64,000 nucleotides of DNA from Tunturibacter empetritectus (GTDB lineage: Bacteria > Acidobacteriota > Terriglobia > Terriglobales > Acidobacteriaceae): assembly GCF_040358985.1 (NCBI RefSeq), contig NZ_CP132932.1:1550001-1614000 (forward strand), read 5' to 3'. Below are positions 10,145-18,645 of the stretch, piece by piece. The stretch's first letter is position 1; the number at the start of each line of letters is the position of its first letter. The position numbers and the translations under genes are program-made. Below the pieces are notes generated by a model. It ran no database searches. It saw only the letters and a program-made list of their open reading frames with translations, and was not told the origin of the DNA.

Positions 10145-10363
10145 TACGTCTCCCTTGCCACATCAGAGAATTTTTTTTGGACAGAAAATGTGCAGCAGGT
10201 CCCTAATCCTATCGACGGATGAGCCCGTACAAAGACTCAGCTTCGGCCCACGCAATCGTCAACTTTTATCTGATCGACAGCTCAATAAGCAATGACTCCT
10301 CAATGAGATGCCTGCAAAATCCCACACGATGTCCCCAGCCTTCCCCTTCCCGCGACTCTCCCA

Positions 10364-10393
10364 TTGAGCCCACCGCCCCCAGCATGGTATGAT
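10364..10393 (+). promoter_or_regulatory. Candidate promoter for rpmB
   Basis: TTGAGC at 10364-10369 and TATGAT at 10388-10393, separated by 18 bp, resemble a sigma-70-type promoter about 150 nt before rpmB. The rest of 10145-10542 has no gene. It must also hold the promoter of the minus-strand efflux operon, which I could not place. Confidence 0.45.
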
Positions 10394-10405
10394 TACAAAA
10401 TCGGC

Positions 10406-10459
10406 AGACTACCCTTCACTGGGTAGCGGTCAGGAGCGACCCCGCTCCCAGTACCACCC
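10406..10459 (+). promoter_or_regulatory. Two small hairpins in the rpmB leader
   Basis: Just downstream of the candidate promoter the leader can form CTACCC-ttcact-GGGTAG and then GGAGCG-accc-CGCTCC. They precede the ribosome site by about 80 nt. Ribosomal-protein leaders are often regulatory, but no known class is recognised here. Confidence 0.35.
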
Positions 10460-10542
10460 TTCCCGACCCCGTTTTGAGGCTTCTTTCACTCAGGCGCACG
10501 TCCCCGGGAATCTTCTGCGACTCAGGATTGGAGCACTTCGTC

Positions 10543-10731
10543 ATGGCACAAAAATGTGATCTTTGCGGCAAAGGCCCGCAGTTTGGCAACAACATCTCTC
10601 ACGCCCACAACACCACCCGTCGTCGTTGGAACGTGAACCTCCAGCCCGTCAAAGCCCAGGTCAACGGTGCCAGCAAGCGCATGCGCGTCTGCACCAGCTG
10701 CATCAAGACCGGCAAAGTCGTAAAAGGCTAA
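10543..10731 (+). CDS. rpmB: 50S ribosomal protein L28
   Basis: 62-residue L28, starting MAQKCDLCGKGP. The start at 10543 fits the family start and has GGAG about 10 nt upstream; an upstream in-frame ATG would add 23 non-conserved residues. Four cysteines in two pairs (CDLC and CTSC) make this the zinc-binding form. It is a single-gene unit: its own leader upstream and a strong terminator 24 nt after the stop. Confidence 0.97.
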   Translation: MAQKCDLCGKGPQFGNNISHAHNTTRRRWNVNLQPVKAQVNGASKRMRVCTSCIKTGKVVKG

Positions 10732-10754
10732 CCAGCTCTAACCTGCAGAAACAG

Positions 10755-10798
10755 AATGCCCCAGCCGCGTCTCAGCCGGCTGGGGCATTTCCTGTTTT
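10755..10798 (+). terminator. Rho-independent terminator after rpmB
   Basis: A perfect 13-bp stem (AATGCCCCAGCCG, 9-nt loop, CGGCTGGGGCATT) is followed by a T-rich run (CCTGTTTTTC). It lies between rpmB and the convergent msrB. Confidence 0.9.
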
Positions 10799-10823
10799 TC
10801 AGCTCAATTTACTGCTTCTAAAA

Positions 10824-11234
10824 TCACTGTTTCTCGAATCCCAGCGAAGCACTATTGATGCAGTACCGCATCCCCGTAGGCTTCGGACCATCCGGGAATA
10901 CATGCCCCAGGTGAGCCCCACAGGTCGCACACTGCACCTCCACCCGCCTCATCCCAAGCGAATTGTCCTCGATCGAAACAATCGCGTCCGTCGAAACCGG
11001 GTTCCAGAAGCTCGGCCATCCGCTCCCCGACTCGAACTTCTTATCCGAGGTAAACAGCGGCGCATTGCAAGCCCCGCAGTGATACACCCCGTCCTCATGG
11101 TTATTCACCAACACCCCGGTAAACGGACGCTCCGTCCCGCCCTCACGCATCACATGAAACTGCTCCGGAGTCAGCAGCTCCCGCCACTCCGCCTCCGTCT
11201 TATGAACCTTCTCACCCTTTGTCACTTCGGCCAT
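10824..11234 (-). CDS. msrB: Peptide-methionine (R)-S-oxide reductase
   Basis: Repairs oxidised methionine (R-sulfoxide) in proteins using thioredoxin. 136 aa, the normal MsrB length. The SGSGWPSFW block, the two zinc CxxC pairs (CGAC and CATC) and the catalytic Cys125 in [11 protein letters not shown] are all present. AGGAGG lies at good distance before the ATG. There is no signal peptide, so it is cytoplasmic. It is followed upstream by ridA on the same strand (47 nt gap), possibly co-transcribed. Confidence 0.97.
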   Translation of the reverse strand: MAEVTKGEKVHKTEAEWRELLTPEQFHVMREGGTERPFTGVLVNNHEDGVYHCGACNAPLFTSDKKFESGSGWPSFWNPVSTDAIVSIEDNSLGMRRVEVQCATCGAHLGHVFPDGPKPTGMRYCINSASLGFEKQ

Positions 11235-11280
11235 CGTTCCGACCTCCTACCTCTTTAGATGCCCAGCCACCCATTATGTT

Positions 11281-11697
11281 TCAGGCGGCACCCTTCACGA
11301 TCACTTCAATCTCCACCAGCGCATCCTTCGGCAGACCGGCCACCGCCACCGTCGACCGCGCCGGCGGAACCACGCCCTCTGGCGCCAGGTACCTCGCATA
11401 GACCTCGTTCATCGCCGCAAAGTCCCCCATCGACTTCAAAAACACAGTCGTCTTCACCACATGGCTCAGATCAAGCCCAGCCTGCGCCAGCACCGCCTTC
11501 ACATTCTCCAGCGCCCGCACCGTCTGTTCCACAATCCCCCCGGCAACCATCTGCCCCGTAGCCGGATCCAGCCCAACCTGCCCCGACGCAAACAACATAT
11601 CGCCCACCCGAACCGCCTGCGAGTATGGGCCAATCGCCCCCGGCGCCTCTTTCGTCGAAACCGCCGTCTTCCCCTGATCGCTCAAAAGTTCACTCAT
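11281..11697 (-). CDS. ridA: RidA family reactive-intermediate deaminase
   Basis: 138 aa member of the RidA/YjgF family, which hydrolyses reactive enamine/imine intermediates of amino-acid metabolism. GPYSQAVRVGDMLFASGQ, the Arg of PPARSTVAVAG and the final EIEVIV are the family signatures, so an active deaminase is expected. It lies just upstream of msrB on the same strand. The exact substrate (2-iminobutanoate or another) is not shown by the sequence. Confidence 0.93.
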   Translation of the reverse strand: MSELLSDQGKTAVSTKEAPGAIGPYSQAVRVGDMLFASGQVGLDPATGQMVAGGIVEQTVRALENVKAVLAQAGLDLSHVVKTTVFLKSMGDFAAMNEVYARYLAPEGVVPPARSTVAVAGLPKDALVEIEVIVKGAA

Positions 11698-11753
11698 GCC
11701 GCTAAGTCTATCCCGTTCCTTAGCTCGTTGAAAATCATCCGCCTGCGTGTAGC

Positions 11754-12248
11754 ATGGCTGCCATGCGCCTTCTTCTTCGCTCCCTCGCCATGGTGGCTCT
11801 TGCTCTGTCGATCGCGACTCTCTCTCCCATGGCTCATGCTGCCGACAAACTGAATGGCTTCTACTCCGGCAGCGGCGGCCTCTCCCGGGATGTCCACCGC
11901 GTCGTCCTCATCGAATTCGCGGCAGACGGCAGCGCCATCGTCGAGCAGAACTGGCATGAAAAAGATCCCCAAATCTGGCACACACAGTGGAAGCGCAATA
12001 AAAACCTGATCACCCTCACCTTTGACCCTGCCAGCGACAAACCCATCCCCGAACCTCTGGTCTTCACCTTCAAACACGGCACTCTCACCGCAACCTCATG
12101 GGACGCCACCACCCTTGGCGTGCTCGGACCGCCCAAACTGACACCCTTCGGCGGCAAAGTCCCTCAGGTCACCAGCGTCGCCAGCTGCCAATCGCTCAAC
12201 ACAACCGACCCCAGAGGGAACTGCATTACCTGGGACTCTCGTCGCTAA
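11754..12248 (+). CDS. Secreted protein of unknown function
   Basis: 164 aa. A clear signal peptide (MRLLLRSLAMVALALSIA ... AHAA) directs export. The mature part of about 130 residues begins KLNGFYSGSG and looks beta-rich (RVVLIEF, LITLTFD, LVFTFKHGTLTATSW), as in small lipocalin- or NlpE-like folds, but I do not recognise a family. Two cysteines near the C-terminus could form a disulfide. ATG 11763 is an equally possible start and gives a more normal signal peptide. It is divergent from ridA. Confidence 0.75.
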   Translation: MAAMRLLLRSLAMVALALSIATLSPMAHAADKLNGFYSGSGGLSRDVHRVVLIEFAADGSAIVEQNWHEKDPQIWHTQWKRNKNLITLTFDPASDKPIPEPLVFTFKHGTLTATSWDATTLGVLGPPKLTPFGGKVPQVTSVASCQSLNTTDPRGNCITWDSRR

Positions 12249-12339
12249 CAACATCGCCCCGAGGCACCCTCCACACGGCAAGACCTGCTCGAGATCCATC
12301 TCAATCTATTGATGGATATCCCGCCAAACTTCAAATCAG

Positions 12340-12351
12340 TATGCTCCCTCA
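12340..12351 (+). promoter_or_regulatory. -10-like box close to a start codon (MetE-like gene)
   Basis: TATGCT at 12340-12345 is followed after six bases by the ATG at 12352, and there is no Shine-Dalgarno sequence. This spacing is what a leaderless transcript would show. No convincing -35 was found. Confidence 0.4.
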
Positions 12352-13419
12352 ATGGCGATCCCGACTGAACCCATCGGCAGCATCCCCCGTCCACCTGCAT
12401 TGCTCGAAGCCTCCGTCGCCTTCCACAACCAGCAAATCAGCAATAAGGCGCTTGAAGAAGCCACCGCCGAGGCACTCCGCGACACCATCCAGCGATTCGA
12501 GCAAACCGGATCCCCCATCCTCACCGACGGCGAACAGACCAAGCCCAGCTTCGCAACCTATCCCCTCTCCGGGCTCACCAATCTCGCCCCGGACGGAGTC
12601 ACGATCCCCTTCGCCGACGGCCACGTCCGTCAGCTACCTCGCCTCACCGCAGGTCCCTTCCGCTACGGCGTTCACGCTGCCAGCTACCTCAACGCAGCTC
12701 GTCGCTACACCCGGCTCCCAATAAAACAGGCCGTCATCTCCGCCTCTGCCCTGAGTCTGCTCTACCCCTCGGCGGGCATACCGGGCTATCCTCGCGAAGA
12801 GTTTCTGGCCGACCTCATCGACGAAGCTGCCGCCGACATCCGTGGCGCCCTCCAGGCCGGAGCAGCCTCTGTCCAGATCGACTTCACCGAAGCCAGGCTC
12901 TCCCTCAAACTCGATCCCTCAGCCGGCTTACTGCGCAGCTTCATAGCCCTCAACAATCAGGTCCTCGAACGCTTCACCCCCGACGAGCGCCTTCGCATCG
13001 GAGTTCACGTCTGTCCCGGAGGCGATCACGACTCCACCCACAGTGCTGAGGTGGACTACTCGAAGTTGCTACCTGACCTCTTCCAGTTGAACGTCGGGTG
13101 CTTCTATCTCCAGATGGCCAGCGAACCCGACAGGAAACGAATCCTCCAACTGGTACGCCAGCTCCTTCAACCGAATCACACCATCTTCATCGGCGTCATC
13201 GACCCTATTGACCCAGAAATCGAAACCCCGGCGCAAGTGCGTGATCGCGTCCTCGAAGCGGCTTCCTTCCTCCCGGCAGCACAGCTCGGAACCACCGATG
13301 ACTGCGGCTTCGCTCCCTTCGCCGATGACACCTCCACCGCTCGTGACCTTGCCTTCAGCAAAATTCGGGCCAGAGTCGAGGGCACCGAACTTGCCGCGCG
13401 GGAACTTGGCCTCTCCTAG
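12352..13419 (+). CDS. MetE-like cobalamin-independent methyltransferase, catalytic domain only
   Basis: 355 aa, matching only the C-terminal catalytic barrel of methionine synthase MetE. Zinc-ligand motifs are visible as GVHVCPGGDHDSTH (His and Cys) and TTDDCGF (second Cys). The N-terminal domain, which holds the polyglutamate folate site in full-length MetE, is absent. Such core-MetE proteins transfer a methyl group to homocysteine from donors other than methyltetrahydrofolate, or act on other thiols; the donor here is unknown. It stands alone between the secreted protein and the broken glycosyltransferase. Confidence 0.82.
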   Translation: MAIPTEPIGSIPRPPALLEASVAFHNQQISNKALEEATAEALRDTIQRFEQTGSPILTDGEQTKPSFATYPLSGLTNLAPDGVTIPFADGHVRQLPRLTAGPFRYGVHAASYLNAARRYTRLPIKQAVISASALSLLYPSAGIPGYPREEFLADLIDEAAADIRGALQAGAASVQIDFTEARLSLKLDPSAGLLRSFIALNNQVLERFTPDERLRIGVHVCPGGDHDSTHSAEVDYSKLLPDLFQLNVGCFYLQMASEPDRKRILQLVRQLLQPNHTIFIGVIDPIDPEIETPAQVRDRVLEAASFLPAAQLGTTDDCGFAPFADDTSTARDLAFSKIRARVEGTELAARELGLS

Positions 13420-13541
13420 AACCACCCGTTCTCGCTCCAATGAAAATCCATCACAATTAACCAAAATTGGAGCGCTTGGCGATCTCCATAAATCCACCCG
13501 TCCAGCGGAACATTCCCCTCACTCCTTCGTACTCTGTTTGC

Positions 13542-15111
13542 ATGAGTGCGACCCCATCGGCAACTCTTGCGCCAAAACAAGACCGAACCCCATCTCTCCT
13601 GACCTCCGGAACCGCCATCATCGTCTACGTCGCCTTGGTGCGTCTCGTCCTCTACTTTTTTGCCGGACCACGCTACGGATACTTTCGCGATGAACTCTAC
13701 TACCTGGCCTGTGGGGAGCACCCCGCCTGGGGATACGTCGATCAGCCGCCACTCATCGGATGGATCGCCTGGCTCCTCCAGCACACCATCGGACCTCGCT
13801 TTGGGCTCTGCGTCTCCTGCCAGCCCTTGCCGGTGCTGCCACCATCCTTCTTGCCGGCCTCCTCGCACGCGAACTAGGTGGCCGCCGCTGGGCGATGTTC
13901 CTCGCCTCACTTGCAGCGTTGATGGCCCCCGTCTCCCTCGCCCTGTCCCACCTGTTCACCATGAACGCCTTCGATCCCCTGCTCTGGGCCGCGATCGCAT
14001 ATCTCGTCGTGCGTATCGCGAAGACCGGCAACGAGCCCCTCTGGCTTGCCGTCGGCGCACTTGCAGGTGCCACGATCCTCAACAAGTACGCCGTCATCTT
14101 CTGGCTCTCGGGGCTGATTATCGGCGTCTGCCTGACGCCTCTTCGTCAAAGTCTGCGTCATCGCTGGTTTTGGTTCGGCTGCGCCCTGGCAGCGGCCATC
14201 GCTCTCCCCAACTTCCTCTGGCAGTGGCAGCACCACTTCCCATTTCTCCAGCTCATGCCAATGTCCGAAAGAGTGGCCGCGACATTCTTCTCTCCCCGCT
14301 GCCTTTTCTCCAGGCCCAGGCACAGATGCTTGGCTTTGTCGCCGCGCTGCTCGTACCCTTTGCGCTTCTGTTCTTCTTCTCCAGGCAGGGCCGCCCGTAT
14401 CGCGCCCTCGGATGGGCCTACCTCGTATTTCTCGCCGAAATGATGATTCTTCACGGCAAAATGTACTACGTCGCCCCCGTATACCCCATCATGTTCGCCG
14501 CCGGTGCAGTCTGGATCGAAGCCGTCACAGATTCCACCCTCTGGATCTGGGTCAAACCCGCTCTCGCGCTCGCAATCCTCGCCGTCGGCGGCATCTACGC
14601 TCCAACCATCCTGCCCATCCTCACCGTGCCTGACTTCCTCGCCTACGAGCACAAGACCGGCATCGAGCAACAGAAGTTCGAAAATATGCCACAGGGGGTT
14701 CTCCCGCAGTTGTACGCCGACATGTTCGGTTGGGAGCAGATCGCCCAGCGAGTGGCCGTGTACTATCACAGCCTCTCGCCGGAGGAACAACAGAAGACCG
14801 CCATCTTCGCCAATAACTACGGCGACGCCGGAGCCATCGACTTCTTCGGACCAAAGTACGGCCTCCCCAAATCCATCGGAGTTCATCAGAACTACTGGAT
14901 CTGGGGACCCCGTAGCTACACCGGCGAGAGCATCATCGTCCTCGGAGAGGGCAATGAGCGCAACATGCAGACAAAATGCACCAGCTATTCGATTGTCGGC
15001 AATACGGAGTACCCGCTCTCCCGCCGCGATGAATGGGGACCCATCTATCACTGCCGCGGATTCAAGCGGAACCTGCAAACGATCTGGCCGGACCTCAAGC
15101 GTTGGAATTGA
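13542..15111 (+). pseudogene. Membrane glycosyltransferase (ArnT/PMT-like, GT83 type), interrupted by two frameshifts
   Basis: A dolichyl-phosphate-mannose-type membrane glycosyltransferase reads through three frames. Frame one gives MSATPSA ... RDELYYLACG and GYVDQPPLIGW. Near 13793-13796 the homology moves by one base to LWALRLLPALAG ... LNKYAVIFWL. Near 14257-14262 it moves again to NVRKSGRDILLSPL ... and the intact C-terminus ending at 15111. Each shift is explained by one missing base; at the second, an extra G would restore the expected LMANVRKSG. Everything else is well preserved (acidic RDELYY loop, many membrane helices), so this is either a recent pseudogene or two sequencing errors. 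Substrate unknown. Confidence 0.85.
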
Positions 15112-15261
15112 GCATCGACTCTATGCCGCGCAGCCGGGCCAACAGACCCGCCTTTTCGTCTACCCAAATCAAAAGTCACCGCATGACAAATCCATAAATA
15201 TTTCTTTCTTACGCCCGCACTCCTGCTAAATCAGTCATATATTGGGTGCGAGGTGAACAAC

Positions 15262-15669
15262 ATGGGAATTATGGATATGATCCAATCGCTCGCCGGTCAG
15301 ACTGGAGCCGCAGCCGGCACCGATCAGGCTAAAGTTGCAGGTGGCTTCATTGAAGCTCTCACCCAGCACCCCGAAGGTATTCAGGGCGTTCTCGACGCCT
15401 TCAAGAACAACGGAATGGCCGAGCACGTCAACAACTGGGGCGCAGGTCAGGCCACCACAGCCACTCCCGAGCAGGTCCAGCAGGGCCTCGGCGGAACCGG
15501 CCTCATCGAGGCCACTGCAGCCAAAGCCGGCGTCTCGCCTCAGATCGTTCAGGTAGCCCTCGCCACCGTCCTGCCTATGGTCATTCAGCACTTCGCTCCC
15601 AACGGACAGGCCGCGCCGACTAGCTCTATGGGCAGCATGGCACAGAGTCTCCTCAGCAAATTCGTCTAA
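15262..15669 (+). CDS. DUF937/YidB-like small protein
   Basis: About 135 aa, Gly/Ala/Gln-rich. It resembles the YidB/DUF937 family: an N-terminal helix, QVQQGLGGTGLIEATAAKAG, then VALATVLPMVIQHFAPNG. Function is unknown. The ATG at 15262 is preferred because GAGGTGA sits 6 nt upstream; a GTG at 15253 lies inside that ribosome site. It is followed 120 nt later by the BON-LysM gene in the same direction. Confidence 0.75.
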   Translation: MGIMDMIQSLAGQTGAAAGTDQAKVAGGFIEALTQHPEGIQGVLDAFKNNGMAEHVNNWGAGQATTATPEQVQQGLGGTGLIEATAAKAGVSPQIVQVALATVLPMVIQHFAPNGQAAPTSSMGSMAQSLLSKFV

Positions 15670-15789
15670 ACCGCAAGGTCGAAGCGGAACAACTTCGCGG
15701 GATCATTTTCAGGAGCGCAAGGGGCCACCGCGCTTCCTCCCAACAGCATCAACCAAACAGTCAGCCAAGCTGACAAGGAGAACCATGCC

Positions 15790-16182
15790 ATGGCAGATCT
15801 AGACGCATTGAAACAGAAGTACGCCGGTGTCATTGCATCCCTGCAGAAGTTCGCCCCCTACGGAGCCACCCTCGATGCAGTCGACCTCGACGGCGAGAAG
15901 CTCCACATCAAAGGCAGCGTTCCCTCCCGCGTCATCCTCGAGCGCGTATGGGACGAGATCAAAAAGGCGGACCCCACCTACGCCGACCTCCACCACGAGA
16001 TCACCAACACCGGCGGAGACACCCAGGCCTACACCATCAAATCCGGCGACACCCTCGGCGCCATCAGCCAGCTCTTCTACGCCACCGCCAGCAAATATAC
16101 TCAGATCGCTCAGGCCAACAACATCTCCGACCCCAACAAAATCCAGGCCGGTGCCACCCTTCAGCTCCCCGTCATCACCTAG
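15790..16182 (+). CDS. BON-LysM domain protein (Kbp/YgaU-like)
   Basis: 130 aa. An N-terminal BON-like region of about 65 residues (FAPYGATLDAVDLDGEKLHIKG) is followed by a C-terminal LysM domain (AYTIKSGDTLGAISQLFYATA ... IQAGATLQLP). The E. coli protein of the same architecture, Kbp/YgaU, is a cytoplasmic potassium-binding protein; LysM can also bind peptidoglycan, but there is no signal peptide here. AAGGAG lies 9 nt before the start. Confidence 0.85.
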   Translation: MADLDALKQKYAGVIASLQKFAPYGATLDAVDLDGEKLHIKGSVPSRVILERVWDEIKKADPTYADLHHEITNTGGDTQAYTIKSGDTLGAISQLFYATASKYTQIAQANNISDPNKIQAGATLQLPVIT

Positions 16183-16194
16183 CGCAAAGTCATT

Positions 16195-16234
16195 TAGAGC
16201 AACGCCGCGGTGGTTAGAGCAACGCTGCGGTGGG
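16195..16234 (+). repeat. Two 20-bp tandem repeats
   Basis: TTAGAGCAACGCCGCGGTGG is directly followed by a copy with one change (TTAGAGCAACGCTGCGGTGG). It sits just after the BON-LysM gene. Only two units, so not an array. Confidence 0.8.
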
Positions 16235-16385
16235 GTGTAGAGTCGCCTTCGCTTTCTTGTTTGTCATTCCCGAAGGGAATCTGCGTCCGCAGTCTCTATA
16301 CCCTCATAAAATCACCGGTAGCCTCATGTCTCGATTCTGAGACATGGGGCACACGGCCAAGCCACCTCCGCAAGGGCAGCCTCAA

Positions 16386-16650
16386 AAATCCTGTCAAGCC
16401 CCCTCCCCACGAAAACCCGCGCCAATTCTGAAGATTCGCGTGGCGTATGAGTTAGTCTCCATCCGTTATACTGGACTAATAGAATGGAGAGCCCCGGAGA
16501 CCACTCCGGGGTTCTCCAGTTTAACCAGTAACTCCTTTATTTCTTATATTTTGCAGGCAAGTCATCTAAAATCAATATTTTACAGGCATGCCATGCCGCT
16601 AGGCCACTGATTGTAAACAGTTTACGCCCAAGATACCCGGGAGGGGGGGG
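16386..16650 (-). repeat. Dispersed mosaic element, copy A (69-bp block, hairpin, G8 tract)
   Basis: On the plus strand: a 69-bp block (16386-16454) that matches 48722-48790 at 60 of 69 positions without gaps; a 14-bp GC hairpin (16486-16499 with 16504-16517); the shared 11-mer GTAACTCCTTT (16528-16538); an AT-rich part; and a G8 run (16643-16650) ending 8 bp from the stop codon of the minus-strand cyclase. Read on the minus strand it is C8 first and TTGACAGGATTT last. It fills most of the gap 16183-16658. Function unknown. Confidence 0.8.
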
Positions 16651-16658
16651 TTACCCCG

Positions 16659-18503
16659 CTAGCCCGGGATCGTCGAAGCCGCAGCCACCTCAACCCGGTT
16701 TCTGCCCGCGGACTTCGCTTGGTAGAGCGCCTGGTCGGCCGCATCCACCAGCATCGTCGCAGCCGAATCATGCCCCAGCATCTTCGTCGCGCAGCCGATA
16801 CTCACCGTCACCACCCCGCTAGGACTGCCCGAGTGCGGCAGCCCAAGCAACTCCACAGTCCGGCGAATCTGTTCAGCGACCAGCTGCGCGCCGCTGCTCC
16901 CGGTGTTCGGCAGCACGGCCACAAACTCCTCGCCCCCATACCGGGCGAACAGGTCCGACGACCGGTGGATCACCTCCTGCGCCGCCATGGCAATCTGGCG
17001 CAGGCAGCTGTCGCCCATCACATGCCCGTAAAGGTCGTTGTAAGGTTTGAAGTGATCGACATCGATCATCAACACCGAAATCAGCGAGCCATCGCGCATA
17101 GCCCTGCGCCACTCCAGGTCCATCTTCTCCTCGAACCGCCGCCGGTTTGCGACGCCAGTCAAGCCGTCAGCCATCGCAAGATTCTCCACCAGCCGGAAGG
17201 CGCGGTTCAGCTCCTCCTCGGCAGCCTTGCGAGCAGTTACATCCCGCACCACGTTGACGAACCCGATAGGCTCCCACGTCGTCTCGTCGTGATAGAGCCG
17301 CAGGCTCGCCTCCATCCAGACATACCTGCCATCCTTTCCCGCACACCGGTAGATCAACGGCTCGACCGGCTCCCCCTCACGACAGGCCCGCATCATCGCC
17401 TCCACCGCCACAATATCGTCAGCATGGACAATCTGGTGGTGGGTCCGGCCGATCAGCTCCTCCGGCTCCCACCCCAGCACGGTAAAAACAGCTGGAGAGA
17501 CGTACCGCCTCGCGCCAGCGAGGTCCGAGAGAACAATCACATCGTTTGAAGCCTCAGCCAAAAGACGAAATAGCGTCTCGCTGGCCTTCAGGTTGACCTG
17601 CAGCCTCTCACGCTCGGAGATCACTACCTCAACGACATAAAGCACCAGCATCGAGACCGCAACGAAGAACTGCAGCAGCAGATCACCAGTCAGCGGCGAG
17701 CCCGCATGCACCAGCGCGATCGGACCCCGTCCCCGAATCGTCAGGTAGCCGCCGACTATCGACACGATCAACAGCCCAAGCGCCGATCCTGCCAGGCGCA
17801 GGCGAGCGCCAAGCAGTAGCAGCACAGGCAGCAGCAGGAACAGAAGCGGAAACCGCGTCTGCCAGAAGACACCCACCGTCGTCGCGAGCAGAAGCATCAG
17901 GAGCCCAGTAACCTCCAGCCGCGACCGGCCGGGAAACCGCTCCCTCTCCCGGAACGACAGGTACAGCGGCGTCATCACCGCAATGCCCAGCGCATCCGCC
18001 ACAAACCAGTGTCTGGCTGCGATAAACCTCGGCAGCGCATGGAGGCTCGAGATGCTCAGCTGTGCCAGCACCGAAGCAATCGCCGGCGCGAGCACAACGC
18101 CATACGCCAGCAGCCGCAACAGCTGCCTCCGCTGGGTAAGGTCTGGATTGGGTGAGATCGTCCGATACGTCAGCGCCGCCGCGATGCCCACCTCCAGCAT
18201 GTTGCACCCGGCAAGATAGATAGAGATACCAGGCGCAAACGACAGCGATAGATTGAGTCCAAGGTCGACAGCGAAACCTACCGCCAGATAAGCCGCCCAC
18301 TGTCGACGCCTCGAACATAGGAGCACCCCCAGCAGCAGGCCGTTCGAAGGCCACAGGATCGTCGCCCCGCCAATGTCCCAGCTCCGAATATTCAACAGTA
18401 GCGCCGCATAGCCCAGGCACACAAGCACCAGCGCGACCGTCGTCAGTCGCCACAGAGACGAGACGCGATCCTCTACGGCCTCATTGAGAGAACCAATACC
18501 CAT
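16659..18503 (-). CDS. MASE1-PAS-GGDEF diguanylate cyclase
   Basis: 614 aa membrane sensor that should make c-di-GMP. An N-terminal MASE1-type sensor of eight or so helices covers about residues 15-290 (starting with the ILWPSNGLLLGVLL region). A PAS domain (about 305-425: FRLLAEASNDVIVLSD, VSPAVFTVLGWEPEELIG, DVTARKAAEEEL) and a GGDEF domain (about 440-600) follow. The active site is intact as ARYGGEEF. An RxxD inhibitory site (RSSD) lies five residues before it, so product feedback inhibition is likely. There is no EAL or HD-GYP partner nearby. Its 3' end abuts repeat copy A. Confidence 0.95.
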   Translation of the reverse strand: MGIGSLNEAVEDRVSSLWRLTTVALVLVCLGYAALLLNIRSWDIGGATILWPSNGLLLGVLLCSRRRQWAAYLAVGFAVDLGLNLSLSFAPGISIYLAGCNMLEVGIAAALTYRTISPNPDLTQRRQLLRLLAYGVVLAPAIASVLAQLSISSLHALPRFIAARHWFVADALGIAVMTPLYLSFRERERFPGRSRLEVTGLLMLLLATTVGVFWQTRFPLLFLLLPVLLLLGARLRLAGSALGLLIVSIVGGYLTIRGRGPIALVHAGSPLTGDLLLQFFVAVSMLVLYVVEVVISERERLQVNLKASETLFRLLAEASNDVIVLSDLAGARRYVSPAVFTVLGWEPEELIGRTHHQIVHADDIVAVEAMMRACREGEPVEPLIYRCAGKDGRYVWMEASLRLYHDETTWEPIGFVNVVRDVTARKAAEEELNRAFRLVENLAMADGLTGVANRRRFEEKMDLEWRRAMRDGSLISVLMIDVDHFKPYNDLYGHVMGDSCLRQIAMAAQEVIHRSSDLFARYGGEEFVAVLPNTGSSGAQLVAEQIRRTVELLGLPHSGSPSGVVTVSIGCATKMLGHDSAATMLVDAADQALYQAKSAGRNRVEVAAASTIPG

Positions 18504-18645
18504 AACCAGCCCGGAGCCACCTTATCGGCAAACGCAGCGTTTCGCTTTATTGCCTTTCATCGGACTCCTAGTATGCTCCTTCCTGAAAGTTCAACCATCC
18601 AACGAACGATCTCGAACCCTGTTGTTCACCTGGGCGATCGAAGCC

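Noticed and set aside
14158..15078. 306-codon minus-strand frame over the broken glycosyltransferase
   Set aside because: Acidic, Gly-rich shadow composition without any domain; the plus strand shows the conserved enzyme.
16195..16234. Start of a CRISPR array
   Set aside because: Only two directly abutting 20-bp units with no spacers and no cas genes.
16643..16650. G8 run as an assembly artefact
   Set aside because: A second G8 run occurs at the same place in element copy B with different flanks, which argues that it is a real part of the element.
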